Assembly (NCBI RefSeq): GCF_050586345.1 | Contig: NZ_JBOCEF010000008.1 | Span: 1 to 64,000, forward strand | Source: JBOCEF01 sp050586345 | GTDB taxonomy: Bacteria; Pseudomonadota; Alphaproteobacteria; Rhodobacterales; Rhodobacteraceae | Direction: 5' to 3' | DNA: 64,000 bases | Shown here: piece by piece, positions 9,657-19,021 of the stretch | Layout of the letters: the number at the start of each line of letters is the position of its first letter | Numbering within the stretch: the first letter of the stretch is position 1 | The notes under the pieces: generated by a model | What the model saw: the letters and a program-made list of their open reading frames with translations, nothing else | What the model was told of the DNA's origin: nothing | The model's database searches: none | Translations under genes and position numbers: made by a program

Positions 9657-11957
9657 TTGTCCGGCGAGAGCATCGACGTTTCGGGGTTCGTCTCCCGGCA
9701 TTTACGCGGGTTGCGGTCATCCCTGTCGCAGCCCGCGCCGACGCGGCGCCTGCGCAACTGGCTGGCGCTGGCGCTGGTGGCGATCGCGCCGCTGCTGATC
9801 TGGCTGACCGTCGCGGCGCTGTCCGAGGGGCGGGCCGGGCCGTCGGGCGCGTCGATGTCCGAGCTGCGGACCATCTTCCTCGCCGATCTCGTCTACATCA
9901 TCACCGCCGCGGGGCTGCTGGTCTGGCGCATGGCGGCGCTGATCTCGGCCCGCCGGGCGCAATCGGCGGGCTCGCGGCTGCACCTGCGGCTGACCGGCAT
10001 CTTCGCGCTGATGGCGCTGGCGCCGACCATCGTGCTGGCGGTCTTCGCCACGCTCACCGTCTCCTTCGGCCTCGAGGGCTGGTTCTCCTCCCAGGTCGGG
10101 GCGGTGGTGCGCAACGCGCTCTCCACCGCGCAGGCCTATGAGCAGGAGCACAAGCGCGCCATCCGCGGCGAGATCCTGGCCATGGCCAACGATCTGAATC
10201 GCGCCGGGGCGCAGGGGATCAACGACGGCGCCCTGGGCGAGCTGCTGCGCGCCCAGACCCGGATCCGCGAGATCCCCGAGGCCTATGTCTTCGACAGCGG
10301 CCTGACGCTGCGCGCGCGCGGCGAATTCTCGTATCTCTTCAGCTTCGATCCGCCCTCGCCCGAGGAACTCGCCCAGGCCCGCGCCGGCGACGTGGTGATC
10401 ATCGACGACGACCAGAACGACGAGATCCGGGCGCTGGTGCACCTCACCAACTTCCTCGACTACTACCTCTACGTCACCCGGCGCGTGGACGGGCAGGTGC
10501 TGCGCCTGCTGGACGAGACCGAGGCGACGGTGCAGCTCTATGAGCACCTGGAGCGCGACCGCAGCGACATCCTGCTGCGTTTCTCGGTGCTCTATATCGG
10601 CTTCGCGATGCTGGTGATCCTCGCCTCGATCTGGCTCGGGCTGTGGTTCGCCGAACGCCTGGCGCGGCCCATCGGGCGGCTCGCGGGCGCGGCGAACCGG
10701 GTCGGGGCGGGGGATCTCGACGTGCGGGTGAAGGAGGAGCGCGGCGATGACGAGATCGCCGTCCTGTCCCGCGTCTTCAACCGGATGACCGAGCAGGTGA
10801 AGGGCCAGCGCGACGCGCTGGTGGACGCCAATCTCGAGACCGAGCGCCGCCGCCGCTTCATCGAGGCGGTGCTGTCGGGCGTCACCGCCGGGGTCATGCG
10901 CCTCGACGCCGAGGGGCGGGTGTCGCTGCTGAACGCCGCCGCCGCGGACCTCCTGGGCGTCGACCCCGGGGCCGCGACGGGCGAGCGGATGGCCGCGCTG
11001 GCCCCCCTCTTCGCCCCGGCCTTCGAGCGGGCGCGCGGGCGCGGCTCGGCCGAGGACCGGGTCTCGGGCCTCGTGCACGGGCGCGAGCGGGAGTTCTTCC
11101 TGCGCATCGAGCGGATCGAGCGCGAGGCGGATGACGCGGGCGAGGAGGGCGGCGCCGCCTGGGTGGTCACCTTCGACGACCTCACCGACCTCGCCTCGGC
11201 GCAGCGCATGGCCGCCTGGGGCGACGTCGCCCGCCGCATCGCGCACGAGATCAAGAACCCGCTCACCCCGATCCAGCTCTCGGCCGAGCGGCTGAAGCGC
11301 AAGTTCGGATCGCGGCTCGAGGGCGAGGACCGCGAGCGGTTCGACCAGTACGCCGCGATGATCGTGCGCCAGGCCGGCGACATCCGCCGCATGGTGGATG
11401 AGTTCAGCCAGTTCGCCCGGATGCCCGCGCCCGAGCTCGGGGCCCATGACCTCGGGCAGATCCTGCGCGAGGCGGTGATGCTGCAGGAAGAGGCCGGGAC
11501 CCCCGTGCGCTTCACCTGCGAGATCGAGGGCGAGGCGCGGAAAATTCCCGTGGACCGGGGGCTTGTCATGCAGGCTCTCACCAACCTTCTGAAGAACGCC
11601 GGCGAGGCGGTGGAGGCGCGGCTGGCCGAGACGCCGGAGCCGGCGGGCGAAGTGCGCGCCGTGCTGACCCGCGACGCGGCCGGGGAGGTGGAGGTGATCC
11701 GCATCATCGACAACGGCGTCGGCCTGCCCGCCAATAGAAGCCGGTTGCTGGAGCCCTATGTCACGACGCGGGAGAAGGGCACCGGCCTCGGCCTCGCGAT
11801 CGTCAAGAAGATCGCGCAGGACCATGACGGCTCCTTCGCCATCGACGACGCCCCGCAGGAATGGGCCGAGGGGCGGCGCGGGGCGATGGCGGTGATGCGG
11901 CTGCCGGTCGGCGGGCAGCCGAAGAAACTTGCCGGAAAGACTGAAGAACATGCCTGA
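9657..11957 (+). CDS. ntrY: Membrane sensor histidine kinase NtrY
   Basis: The product is 766 residues. Two hydrophobic segments near the N terminus, another pair around residues 110-140, a periplasmic loop and a membrane span near 305-330 precede a HAMP domain ('ARPIGRLAGAANRVGAGDLDV'). A PAS domain follows, then the His box at about residue 530 ('IAHEIKNPLTPIQLSAERL') and the ATPase domain ('LTNLLKNAGEAVE', 'GTGLGLAIVKKI'). The start is TTG at 9657, preceded by the Shine-Dalgarno-like 'agaagggg'. It is partner to NtrX downstream. The pair is tied to nitrogen, redox or envelope sensing in Alphaproteobacteria. Confidence 0.93.
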   Translation: MSGESIDVSGFVSRHLRGLRSSLSQPAPTRRLRNWLALALVAIAPLLIWLTVAALSEGRAGPSGASMSELRTIFLADLVYIITAAGLLVWRMAALISARRAQSAGSRLHLRLTGIFALMALAPTIVLAVFATLTVSFGLEGWFSSQVGAVVRNALSTAQAYEQEHKRAIRGEILAMANDLNRAGAQGINDGALGELLRAQTRIREIPEAYVFDSGLTLRARGEFSYLFSFDPPSPEELAQARAGDVVIIDDDQNDEIRALVHLTNFLDYYLYVTRRVDGQVLRLLDETEATVQLYEHLERDRSDILLRFSVLYIGFAMLVILASIWLGLWFAERLARPIGRLAGAANRVGAGDLDVRVKEERGDDEIAVLSRVFNRMTEQVKGQRDALVDANLETERRRRFIEAVLSGVTAGVMRLDAEGRVSLLNAAAADLLGVDPGAATGERMAALAPLFAPAFERARGRGSAEDRVSGLVHGREREFFLRIERIEREADDAGEEGGAAWVVTFDDLTDLASAQRMAAWGDVARRIAHEIKNPLTPIQLSAERLKRKFGSRLEGEDRERFDQYAAMIVRQAGDIRRMVDEFSQFARMPAPELGAHDLGQILREAVMLQEEAGTPVRFTCEIEGEARKIPVDRGLVMQALTNLLKNAGEAVEARLAETPEPAGEVRAVLTRDAAGEVEVIRIIDNGVGLPANRSRLLEPYVTTREKGTGLGLAIVKKIAQDHDGSFAIDDAPQEWAEGRRGAMAVMRLPVGGQPKKLAGKTEEHA

Positions 11958-11989
11958 AGGCATTGAAAATAATATGAAGGTGCGAGCAA

Positions 11990-13399
11990 ATGGTTGACAT
12001 CCTTGTGGTCGATGACGAGCCGGACATCCGCGAGCTCCTGACCGACATCCTGGAGGATGAGGGCTATTCGACCCGCCAGGCCTCGGATGCCGACGGCGCC
12101 TTCGCGGCGGTCGAGGCCGCCGCCCCGGACCTCATCATCCTCGACATCTGGCTGCAGGGCAGCCGCATGGACGGGATCGAGATCCTGCGCCGGGTCAAGG
12201 CCAACCAGCCCGACATTCCCGTGGTCATCATTTCGGGCCATGGCAACGTGGAGATCGCCGTCGCCGCGGTGAAGCAGGGCGCCTATGACTTCATCGAAAA
12301 ACCCTTCAATATCGACCAGTTGATGATGGTGGTTTCGCGCGCGCTCGAAGCCAGCCGCCTGCGGCGGGAGAATACCGAGCTGCGCCGCACCGAGGCCCAG
12401 GCGGCCGAGATCGTCGGCGCCTCGCACGCCGTCGCCGCGCTGCGCGGCAAGCTCGACCGCGTGGCGCGGACCGGGTCGCGCGTCCTGCTCTCCGGCCCCG
12501 CCGGCTCGGGCAAGGAGGTCGCGGCGCGCTATATCCACGAGAATTCGGACCGCGCCGAGCGGCCCTTCATCGTGGTCAACGCCGCCACCATCACCCCCGA
12601 CCTGATGGAAGAGACCCTGTTCGGGCGCGAACACGATGACGGGCGCACCGCGCCCGGCTGTTTCGAGCGCGCCCATGGCGGCACGCTCTTCATCGACGAG
12701 GTGGCGGAGATGCCCGCCGCCACCCAGTCCAAGATCCTCCGGGTCCTCGTCGACCAGCGCTTCCAGCGGCTTGGCGGCGCGGACACGATGAAGGTCGATG
12801 TGCGGGTGATCTCGGCCACGAGGGCCGACCTCGAAGCCCTTATTCGCGAAGGGAAATTCCGCGAGGACCTCTATCACCGCCTCTCGGTCGTCCCGCTCGA
12901 GACCCCGCCGCTGGCGGCCCGGCGAGAGGATATCCCGGCGCTGGCGGATCATTTCCTGGAAAAGCTCTCGATCGCCGAGGGACTGCCGCGCCGCTCGCTC
13001 TCCGACGAAGCGATCGCGCTGCTGCAGACCCAGGAATGGCCCGGCAACGTGCGCCAGCTGCGCAACATGATGGAGCAGGTGCTGATCCTGTCCCCCGGCG
13101 CGGGCGAGATCGCGGCGGACGAGCTGCCCTTCTCGGGGCAGCCCTCGGGCGAGGACGGGGACGGGCCGCGGCTTTCGGCGCTGATGGCCTCGATGCCGCT
13201 GCGCGAGGCGCGCGAGCTGTTCGAGCGCGACTACCTGATCGCCCAGATCAACCGCTTCGGCGGCAACATCTCCAAGACCGCGAACTTCGTCGGCATGGAA
13301 CGCTCGGCGCTGCACCGCAAGCTGAAGAGCCTCGGGGTGGTCACCACCACCCGCGGCGGCGCGCGGGTCGCCGTGGCGGGCGAGGAAGACGAGGAATGA
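11990..13399 (+). CDS. ntrX: Response regulator NtrX (no GAFTGA loop)
   Basis: The product is 469 residues. The receiver domain has 'DILVVDDEPDIRELL' and the acceptor Asp about residue 52. The AAA+ core follows ('SGPAGSGKEVAARYIH'), then a Fis-type HTH ('GNISKTANFVGMERSALHRKL'). Where NtrC-type activators carry GAFTGA, this protein reads 'FGREHDDGRTAPGCFERA', so the sigma-54 contact loop is missing. NtrX of other Alphaproteobacteria (for example Brucella) is known to lack it too, and the protein probably acts without sigma-54. It is cotranscribed with ntrY (32-base gap). Confidence 0.93.
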   Translation: MVDILVVDDEPDIRELLTDILEDEGYSTRQASDADGAFAAVEAAAPDLIILDIWLQGSRMDGIEILRRVKANQPDIPVVIISGHGNVEIAVAAVKQGAYDFIEKPFNIDQLMMVVSRALEASRLRRENTELRRTEAQAAEIVGASHAVAALRGKLDRVARTGSRVLLSGPAGSGKEVAARYIHENSDRAERPFIVVNAATITPDLMEETLFGREHDDGRTAPGCFERAHGGTLFIDEVAEMPAATQSKILRVLVDQRFQRLGGADTMKVDVRVISATRADLEALIREGKFREDLYHRLSVVPLETPPLAARREDIPALADHFLEKLSIAEGLPRRSLSDEAIALLQTQEWPGNVRQLRNMMEQVLILSPGAGEIAADELPFSGQPSGEDGDGPRLSALMASMPLREARELFERDYLIAQINRFGGNISKTANFVGMERSALHRKLKSLGVVTTTRGGARVAVAGEEDEE

Positions 13400-13403
13400 G
13401 GGC

Positions 13404-13428
13404 CGCGCCGGACGTCGCGTCCGGCGCG
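13404..13428 (+). terminator. Hairpin after ntrX
   Basis: A perfect 11-bp stem (13404-13414 with 13418-13428) with a 3-base loop sits 5 bases after the ntrX stop, in the gap to a convergent gene. No U run follows, so termination may be weak or Rho-assisted. Confidence 0.5.
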
Positions 13429-13444
13429 AACATCCCGCCGTATC

Positions 13445-14056
13445 TTACTGCGCCTGGATGTTTTTCGGGGCAGGGGGCAGCTTGCCCTTGCACGGTCCGA
13501 ACGCCGTGAGGATGGTGCGCGCGCCGTCGAGCGGGAACTGCCCGATCCGCTGGCCGCGCGCGTCGTGGACATAGAGCGTCCGGCCGTCGGCCAGCGCCCG
13601 GATCAGGGCGCGCTTGGCCTCGGAGGCGTCGTCGACCGGGAAGGTCGCCGCGCCGTTGATCATCCGCCCCACCATGCCGCGGTTCTCGCCCGCGTCGATG
13701 CGCAGGATGATGCGCAGCTCGGCGTTGTTCTCCACCTCGGCCAGCTCGGGGCCGAGGAAGCGGAACATGCTCAGCCCCACATTGAAGGACATGTACTCGA
13801 ACACCTGCTGCTGCGGGTTGCCCACCCCGGCGAAGCAGGAGGCGACGTTGTTCTCCATCCGCCGCAGGCCCAGCACCCAGGACCCGTCCTTGCGCAGCGG
13901 GTAGACCCCCGGCTCGGTCGGCAGCGCCTGGCGGTTCTTGGCCAGCGGCCCCTGCGCGCGCGGGGTCTGCGCCCCGGCGGGGGTTGCGGCCAGCAGCGCC
14001 GGGGCGGACAGCGCGGCGGCGACCAGCGCGGCGGTGAAAATGGATCTGGTGCTCAT
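13445..14056 (-). CDS. Secreted protein of unknown function
   Basis: The product is 203 residues. A clear Sec signal peptide (residues 1-29, ending 'AATPAGAQ') precedes a mixed alpha/beta domain with two cysteines, one in 'NNVASCFAGVGN' and one in 'AFGPCKGKLP', which could pair in the periplasm. I chose the ATG at 14056 because 'ggagcg' lies upstream and the signal peptide follows directly; longer in-frame extensions are Arg/Pro rich. The family is not recognised. It lies on the opposite strand between ntrX and trkA, interrupting a gene order that is normally contiguous in related genomes. Confidence 0.75.
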   Translation of the reverse strand: MSTRSIFTAALVAAALSAPALLAATPAGAQTPRAQGPLAKNRQALPTEPGVYPLRKDGSWVLGLRRMENNVASCFAGVGNPQQQVFEYMSFNVGLSMFRFLGPELAEVENNAELRIILRIDAGENRGMVGRMINGAATFPVDDASEAKRALIRALADGRTLYVHDARGQRIGQFPLDGARTILTAFGPCKGKLPPAPKNIQAQ

Positions 14057-14304
14057 GTCGCTTGACGCTCCCTCGACGCTCGACCGTCCCGGGCCCCGGC
14101 GCGGCCATTCCGGCGCGCGCGGTCCCGGGCGGGCGGGGCGCAGCATAGCGGCGCGGGCGGCCGCGGGGAACCGGCGGGGGCGCGGCGCGCCGCCCATTTG
14201 ACCGCGGCGCGGCGACGCTCCATAGTCCGGGCTTCAAGGGCGCGAGGGCGCCCGGCAGTCAAGGGAGCCTCCCGGCCCGCAAGGCGATCGGGAGCGCACG
14301 CGAC

Positions 14305-15684
14305 ATGAAGATCATCATCTGCGGCGCGGGGCAGGTCGGCTCCCAGATCGCGCGGCATCTTTCCAGCGAAAACAACGACGTGACCATCGTGGACCAGGAC
14401 CCGGCCCTGGTTCGGCGGGTCACCGACAGCTACGACGTCTCGGGCGTCACCGGCTTCGCGTCCCATCCCGACGTGCTGGAGCGCGCGGGGGCCGAGGACG
14501 CGGACATGCTGATCGCCGCGACCTTCGCGGACGAGGTGAACATGGTGGCGTGCCAGGTGGCGCACTCGGTGTTCTCGGTGCCGCAGAAGATCGCCCGCGT
14601 GCGCGCGCAATCCTACCTGGCCCCGGCCTGGTCGGACCTGTTCCGGCGCGACCACATGCCGATCGACGTGATCATCTCGCCCGAGCTCGAGGTCGCGCGC
14701 GTCGCCCTGCGCCGCCTGCGCAGCCCCGAGGCGTTCGATTCCGAGAATTTCCTCGATGAGAAGGTGAGCCTGGTCGGACTGTCGCTGACCGATGAGTGCC
14801 CGGTGCTGAACACGCCGCTGCGCCAGCTCTCCGAGCTGTTCTCGACCCTGCGCGCCATCGTGGTGGCGTATCGGCGCGACGGGGTGCTGCACACGGCCTC
14901 GGCCGACGACCAGCTGCTGGCGGGCGACTCGATCTATCTCGTGGCGCTGAAGGAGGATGTCGCGCGCGCGGTGCAGCTGTTCGGGCGCAAGTCCGAGCCG
15001 GCGGCGCGGGTGGTGATCGTCGGCGCCGGCAACGTGGGCCTCTCGGTCGCGCGGATGCTGGAGAAGGACCCGGCCCGCCCGCGGGTGAAGATGGTGGAGC
15101 GCGACCGGCGCAAGGCCGAGGCGGCGGCGGAGACGCTGAACCGCACCATCGTGCTGCTGGGCGACGGCATGGACCCGATCCTGCAGGAAGAGGCGAATAT
15201 CCGCGACGCCGACGCGATCCTGTCGCTGACCGATGACGACAAGTCCAACCTTCTGTCCGCCGCGCGCGGCAAGGCCGCGGGCTGCCGCGTCGCCATCGCG
15301 CTGACCAACGACCCGGGGTATGGCGAGCTTGGCGAGCGGCTCGGGCTCGACGCGCTGATCGTGCCGCGGGCGACCACGGTGTCCTCGATCCTGCGCCACG
15401 TGCGCCGGGGCAAGGTGCGCGCGGTCTACGCCGTCGGCGACCAGGAGGCGGAGGTGATCGAGGCGCAGGTCCTCGCCACCTCGCCCATCGCCGGCAAGCG
15501 GCTGCGCGACGCCAGTTTCCCCGAGGAGGCCGTGGTCGGCGCGGTGCTGCGCCAGAACGGGACCGTCGAGATGCCCTCGGGCGACCTGGTGATCCACGAG
15601 GGCGACCGGGTGGTCGTGTTCTCGGAGCGCCGCGTGGTGCGGCAGGTCGAGCAGCTGTTCCGCGTGTCGGTCGAGTTCTTCTGA
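14305..15684 (+). CDS. trkA: Trk potassium uptake regulatory subunit TrkA
   Basis: The product is 459 residues. It has two tandem RCK units, each with an NAD-binding Rossmann motif ('IIICGAGQVGSQIARHL' at residue 3 and 'VVIVGAGNVGLSVARML' near 236) and a TrkA-C ligand domain after each. It binds the inner face of TrkH and gates K+ uptake in response to nucleotides. A 3-base gap separates it from trkH. In Rhodobacterales trkA regularly follows ntrYX. Confidence 0.95.
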   Translation: MKIIICGAGQVGSQIARHLSSENNDVTIVDQDPALVRRVTDSYDVSGVTGFASHPDVLERAGAEDADMLIAATFADEVNMVACQVAHSVFSVPQKIARVRAQSYLAPAWSDLFRRDHMPIDVIISPELEVARVALRRLRSPEAFDSENFLDEKVSLVGLSLTDECPVLNTPLRQLSELFSTLRAIVVAYRRDGVLHTASADDQLLAGDSIYLVALKEDVARAVQLFGRKSEPAARVVIVGAGNVGLSVARMLEKDPARPRVKMVERDRRKAEAAAETLNRTIVLLGDGMDPILQEEANIRDADAILSLTDDDKSNLLSAARGKAAGCRVAIALTNDPGYGELGERLGLDALIVPRATTVSSILRHVRRGKVRAVYAVGDQEAEVIEAQVLATSPIAGKRLRDASFPEEAVVGAVLRQNGTVEMPSGDLVIHEGDRVVVFSERRVVRQVEQLFRVSVEFF

Positions 15685-15687
15685 GCC

Positions 15688-17217
15688 ATGCGGTTCCGGG
15701 GCGTCCCGCTCATCCTGTGGTTCATCGGCGCGCTCGGCGCGCTGATGCTGGTCCCGGCGCTGTTCGCGGCGGTGGAGCGGGACTGGGCGGCGGCGCGCAT
15801 GTTCCTCTACTCGGGCATCTTCACCCTCGCCGCCTGCGCCATCGTCGGGGTGGCCATGCGCCGCCCGTCGCGCGAATTCGCCGCCGCGCGGGGCGAGCTT
15901 CTGACCTTCGCGGGGGTGTTCGCGCTCGCCCCCGTCGCCGCCGCGATCCCGATGGCGCTGGCGCATCCGCCGCTGGGCGCCTTCGCGGCCTATTTCGAGG
16001 CGGTCTCCTCCCTCACCACCACCGGCGCGACGATGATCCCGCGCCCCGAGGCGGCCCCGCCCGCGCTGCACCTGTGGCGCGCGATGCTGGGCTGGATCGG
16101 CGGGCTGGCGACGCTGGTCGCCGTGGCCGCGGTGCTGGTCCCGCGCGGGCTGGTGGAGATGCCGGACGGCCCGACCCCCGATGACGGGCGCACGCCGGGA
16201 TCCGGCGCGCGGCTGATCGCGCTCGACCGCGGCGACGCGCGGGTGCGCCGGGCGCTGGGGCGAATCGCGCCGCTCTATGCCGGGCTGACGCTGCTGCTGA
16301 CGGTGCTGCTGCTGGCGGGGGCAGGGGGCGGCGAGGGGTTCCTCGCGCTCAGCCACGCGATGGGCGTGATCTCCACCAGCGGCATCACCGCGGCCTCGTC
16401 CGAGATGGGGCTCGGCGGCCGCTGGGCCGAGGCGGCGGCGCTCGTATTCATGGTGCTGGGGGCCAGCCGGCTGCCCTGGCGGCGGGGCCAGCGGGGGGTG
16501 CCCGCGCTCGAAGCCGCGCGCGCGGACCCGGAGCTGCGGCTGCTGGGGCTGACGGTGCTGATGGCGACCGCCTGGCTGTTCGGGCGGCACTGGATCGGCG
16601 CGCTGGAGCTGTCGGGCGGCGAGGAGGAGGGCATCGGCGCCGCGCTCGCCGCGCTCTGGGGCACGGTGGCGACGGTGGTCAGCTTCGCCACCACCACGGG
16701 CTATGTCTCGGCCGACTGGGTCGGGGCGCAGAACTGGTCGGGGCTCGACACCCCGACGCTGCTGCTGCTGGGGCTCGCCGGGCTCGGCGGCGGCGTCGCC
16801 TCCACCGCGGGGGGCGTGAAGCTGTTCCGGGCCTTCGCGCTGTTCCAGCACGCCCGGGTGGAGCTGACGCATCGCGCCCATCCCCATGCGGTCGAGCGCC
16901 CGCGACGGCCCGGCGGGCGGCTGGCGAATGAAACCGTGACCAACGCGCTGGTGTTCACGATGTTGTTCCTCGCCGCGCTGTCGGTCGCGCTGACGGCGCT
17001 GACCATGACCGGCATGTCCTTCGACCGGGCGCTGACCGCGGCCATCGCGGCGCTGGCCAATACCGGCCCCGCCTTCCCGCTGGTGACCGGAGATCCGGCG
17101 GCCTACGCCAAGCTGAACGACGGCGCGCTGGGGGTGCTCTGCGCCGTCATGGTGCTGGGCCGGATCGAGGTGCTGGCCTTGATCGCATTGGCGAATCCGA
17201 CCTGGTGGCGCAGGTGA
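15688..17217 (+). CDS. trkH: Trk potassium channel subunit TrkH
   Basis: The product is a 509-residue polytopic membrane protein. All four pore-loop repeats are visible: 'SLTTTGATMI', 'ISTSGITAASSE', 'FATTTGYVSADW' and 'ALANTGPAFP'. Each carries the filter glycine. It is the K+-conducting inner-membrane subunit and works with TrkA encoded immediately upstream. The C-terminal half matches TrkH well. Residues 160-200 form a charged cytoplasmic loop. Confidence 0.92.
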   Translation: MRFRGVPLILWFIGALGALMLVPALFAAVERDWAAARMFLYSGIFTLAACAIVGVAMRRPSREFAAARGELLTFAGVFALAPVAAAIPMALAHPPLGAFAAYFEAVSSLTTTGATMIPRPEAAPPALHLWRAMLGWIGGLATLVAVAAVLVPRGLVEMPDGPTPDDGRTPGSGARLIALDRGDARVRRALGRIAPLYAGLTLLLTVLLLAGAGGGEGFLALSHAMGVISTSGITAASSEMGLGGRWAEAAALVFMVLGASRLPWRRGQRGVPALEAARADPELRLLGLTVLMATAWLFGRHWIGALELSGGEEEGIGAALAALWGTVATVVSFATTTGYVSADWVGAQNWSGLDTPTLLLLGLAGLGGGVASTAGGVKLFRAFALFQHARVELTHRAHPHAVERPRRPGGRLANETVTNALVFTMLFLAALSVALTALTMTGMSFDRALTAAIAALANTGPAFPLVTGDPAAYAKLNDGALGVLCAVMVLGRIEVLALIALANPTWWRR

Positions 17218-17364
17218 CGCAAGCGCGCGGGGCGCATTTCGCACTTGCAGCATAAGCATGGGGCGTGCAATTCTGCCCCCGTCGGTCCGTGTGCGATCCG
17301 ACAACAACTTTCCTTGCCCGGGGCGCCCCCCCCGCATCCGGGCCAATAACACCGGGGCCGAACC

Positions 17365-17598
17365 ATGGCTGGCGACAAGCAGAACCTTCAGGACGCATTC
17401 CTCAATCACATCCGCAAGAACAAGATCGCCGTCACGATTTTCCTCGTGAACGGGGTCAAGCTGCAGGGCGTGGTGACCTGGTTCGACAATTTCTGCGTGC
17501 TGCTGCGCCGGGACGGGCAGTCCCAGCTGGTCTACAAGCACGCGATCTCCACCGTGATGCCGTCCCAGCCGATCAACCTTTACGACGGCGAGGATTGA
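17365..17598 (+). CDS. hfq: RNA chaperone Hfq
   Basis: The product is 77 residues, the short alphaproteobacterial form. Sm1 is 'IFLVNGVKLQGVVTWFDNFCVLL' (given here only by its ends, residues 25-47) and Sm2 is 'LVYKHAISTVMP'. The hexamer binds small RNAs and mRNA poly-U/poly-A tracts. It has its own 147-base upstream gap after trkH and lies 15 bases ahead of hflX, the classic hfq-hflX pairing. Confidence 0.97.
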   Translation: MAGDKQNLQDAFLNHIRKNKIAVTIFLVNGVKLQGVVTWFDNFCVLLRRDGQSQLVYKHAISTVMPSQPINLYDGED

Positions 17599-17613
17599 GA
17601 TTATCTGGCGCGC

Positions 17614-18990
17614 ATGACAACGCGCGTCCTCGTCCTTCACCCCGATCTGAAATCCCGCGGCGCCAGGGGCGCGCGCGATGACGGCGCGCTTCTGCGCGAC
17701 GCCCATGGCAAGCTGGAGGAAGCCTCCGGCCTGACCGCCGCCTTGCCGGGGCTGGAGGTCGCGGACGCCATGGTCGTCCGCGTCGCCGCCCCCAACCCGG
17801 GCCACCTGTTCGGCTCGGGCAAGGTCGAAGAGCTGAAAGCCCGCATCGCCGCCGAGGATGTCGGGCTGGTGATCATCGACGGCCCGGTCAGCCCGATCCA
17901 GCAGCGCAACCTCGAGAAAGCCTGGGACTGCAAGATCCTGGACCGCACGGGCCTGATCCTCGAGATCTTCGGCGACCGGGCCCGCACGCGCGAGGGCGTG
18001 CTGCAGGTGGAACTCGCCCACCTGCACTACGCCAAGTCGCGCCTCGTGCGGTCCTGGACCCACCTCGAGCGCCAGCGCGGCGGGCTCGGCTTCGTCGGCG
18101 GCCCGGGCGAGACGCAGATCGAGGCGGACCGCCGCGCGATCAACGAGAAGATCGCCAAGATCGAGAAGAAGCTGGAATCGGTGGTCAAGACGCGGACCCT
18201 GCACCGGGCCTCGCGGCGCAAGATCCCCTATCCGATCGTGGCCCTCGTCGGTTACACCAACGCCGGGAAATCCACGCTTTTCAACTACATGACCGAAGCG
18301 GACGTGATGGCGAAGGACATGCTCTTCGCCACGCTCGACCCGACCATGCGCGGCCTCACGCTGCCCTCGGGGCGCAAGGTGATCCTGTCGGACACCGTCG
18401 GCTTCATCTCGGACCTGCCCACCCAGCTCGTCGCCGCCTTCCGCGCGACGCTGGAGGAGGTGCTGGAGGCCGACCTGATCCTGCACGTGCGCGACGTCAG
18501 CCACGCCGATGCCGACGCGCAGAAGGCGGACGTGCTCTCGGTGCTCGGGCAGCTCGGCGTCGATGAGCGCGGCCGCGAGGCGATGATCGAGGTGCGCAAC
18601 AAGATCGACCTGATGCCCGAAGAGGCGCGGCTGGCGATCCTGAACGAGACCGGGCGCGCCTCGGACGCGGGCGCGGTCTCGGCCGTGACCGGCGAGGGGG
18701 TCGAGGAGCTGGTGTCGATGATCGACGCGCGCCTCGGGGCCGAAGAGGTGGTGCGCCGGATGCGCCTGCCGCTGCAGGCGGGCGAGGGCCTGGCCTGGCT
18801 GCGGGCCCGCTGCACGATCCTCGACATGCGCCAGGACGACAAGGGATTCTGGCTGGCGCTGCGCGGCTCGCCCGAGGATTTCGGCCGCTTCGACAAGCGT
18901 TTCGCGGGCGTCGCCGACATCCTGTTCGAACAGCGCCCCCAGCCCGTGGCGGTGGAGGAGCCCGAGGAACCCGGCGGCTGGCAGCCCTGA
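17614..18990 (+). CDS. hflX: Ribosome-associated GTPase HflX
   Basis: The product is 458 residues. The N-terminal HflX domain has the glycine-rich 'GLGFVGGPGETQIEADRR' and is followed by a coiled coil (about residues 170-195). The G domain has G1 'GYTNAGKSTLFN', G3 'DTVGFISDLP' and G4 'NKID'. HflX splits stalled or hibernating 70S ribosomes under stress. It is the last gene of the plus-strand run; the next gene is convergent 31 bases away. Confidence 0.95.
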   Translation: MTTRVLVLHPDLKSRGARGARDDGALLRDAHGKLEEASGLTAALPGLEVADAMVVRVAAPNPGHLFGSGKVEELKARIAAEDVGLVIIDGPVSPIQQRNLEKAWDCKILDRTGLILEIFGDRARTREGVLQVELAHLHYAKSRLVRSWTHLERQRGGLGFVGGPGETQIEADRRAINEKIAKIEKKLESVVKTRTLHRASRRKIPYPIVALVGYTNAGKSTLFNYMTEADVMAKDMLFATLDPTMRGLTLPSGRKVILSDTVGFISDLPTQLVAAFRATLEEVLEADLILHVRDVSHADADAQKADVLSVLGQLGVDERGREAMIEVRNKIDLMPEEARLAILNETGRASDAGAVSAVTGEGVEELVSMIDARLGAEEVVRRMRLPLQAGEGLAWLRARCTILDMRQDDKGFWLALRGSPEDFGRFDKRFAGVADILFEQRPQPVAVEEPEEPGGWQP

Positions 18991-19021
18991 GCCGCCGCCG
19001 CCGGACCCCGCCGGGCGCGCT

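Noticed and set aside
14053..18504. Open minus-strand frame of about 1480 codons opposite trkA, trkH, hfq and hflX.
   Set aside because: Its translation is His/Arg/Gly/Asp-rich with no domains, an expected by-product of high GC content; the opposite strand carries four well-known genes.
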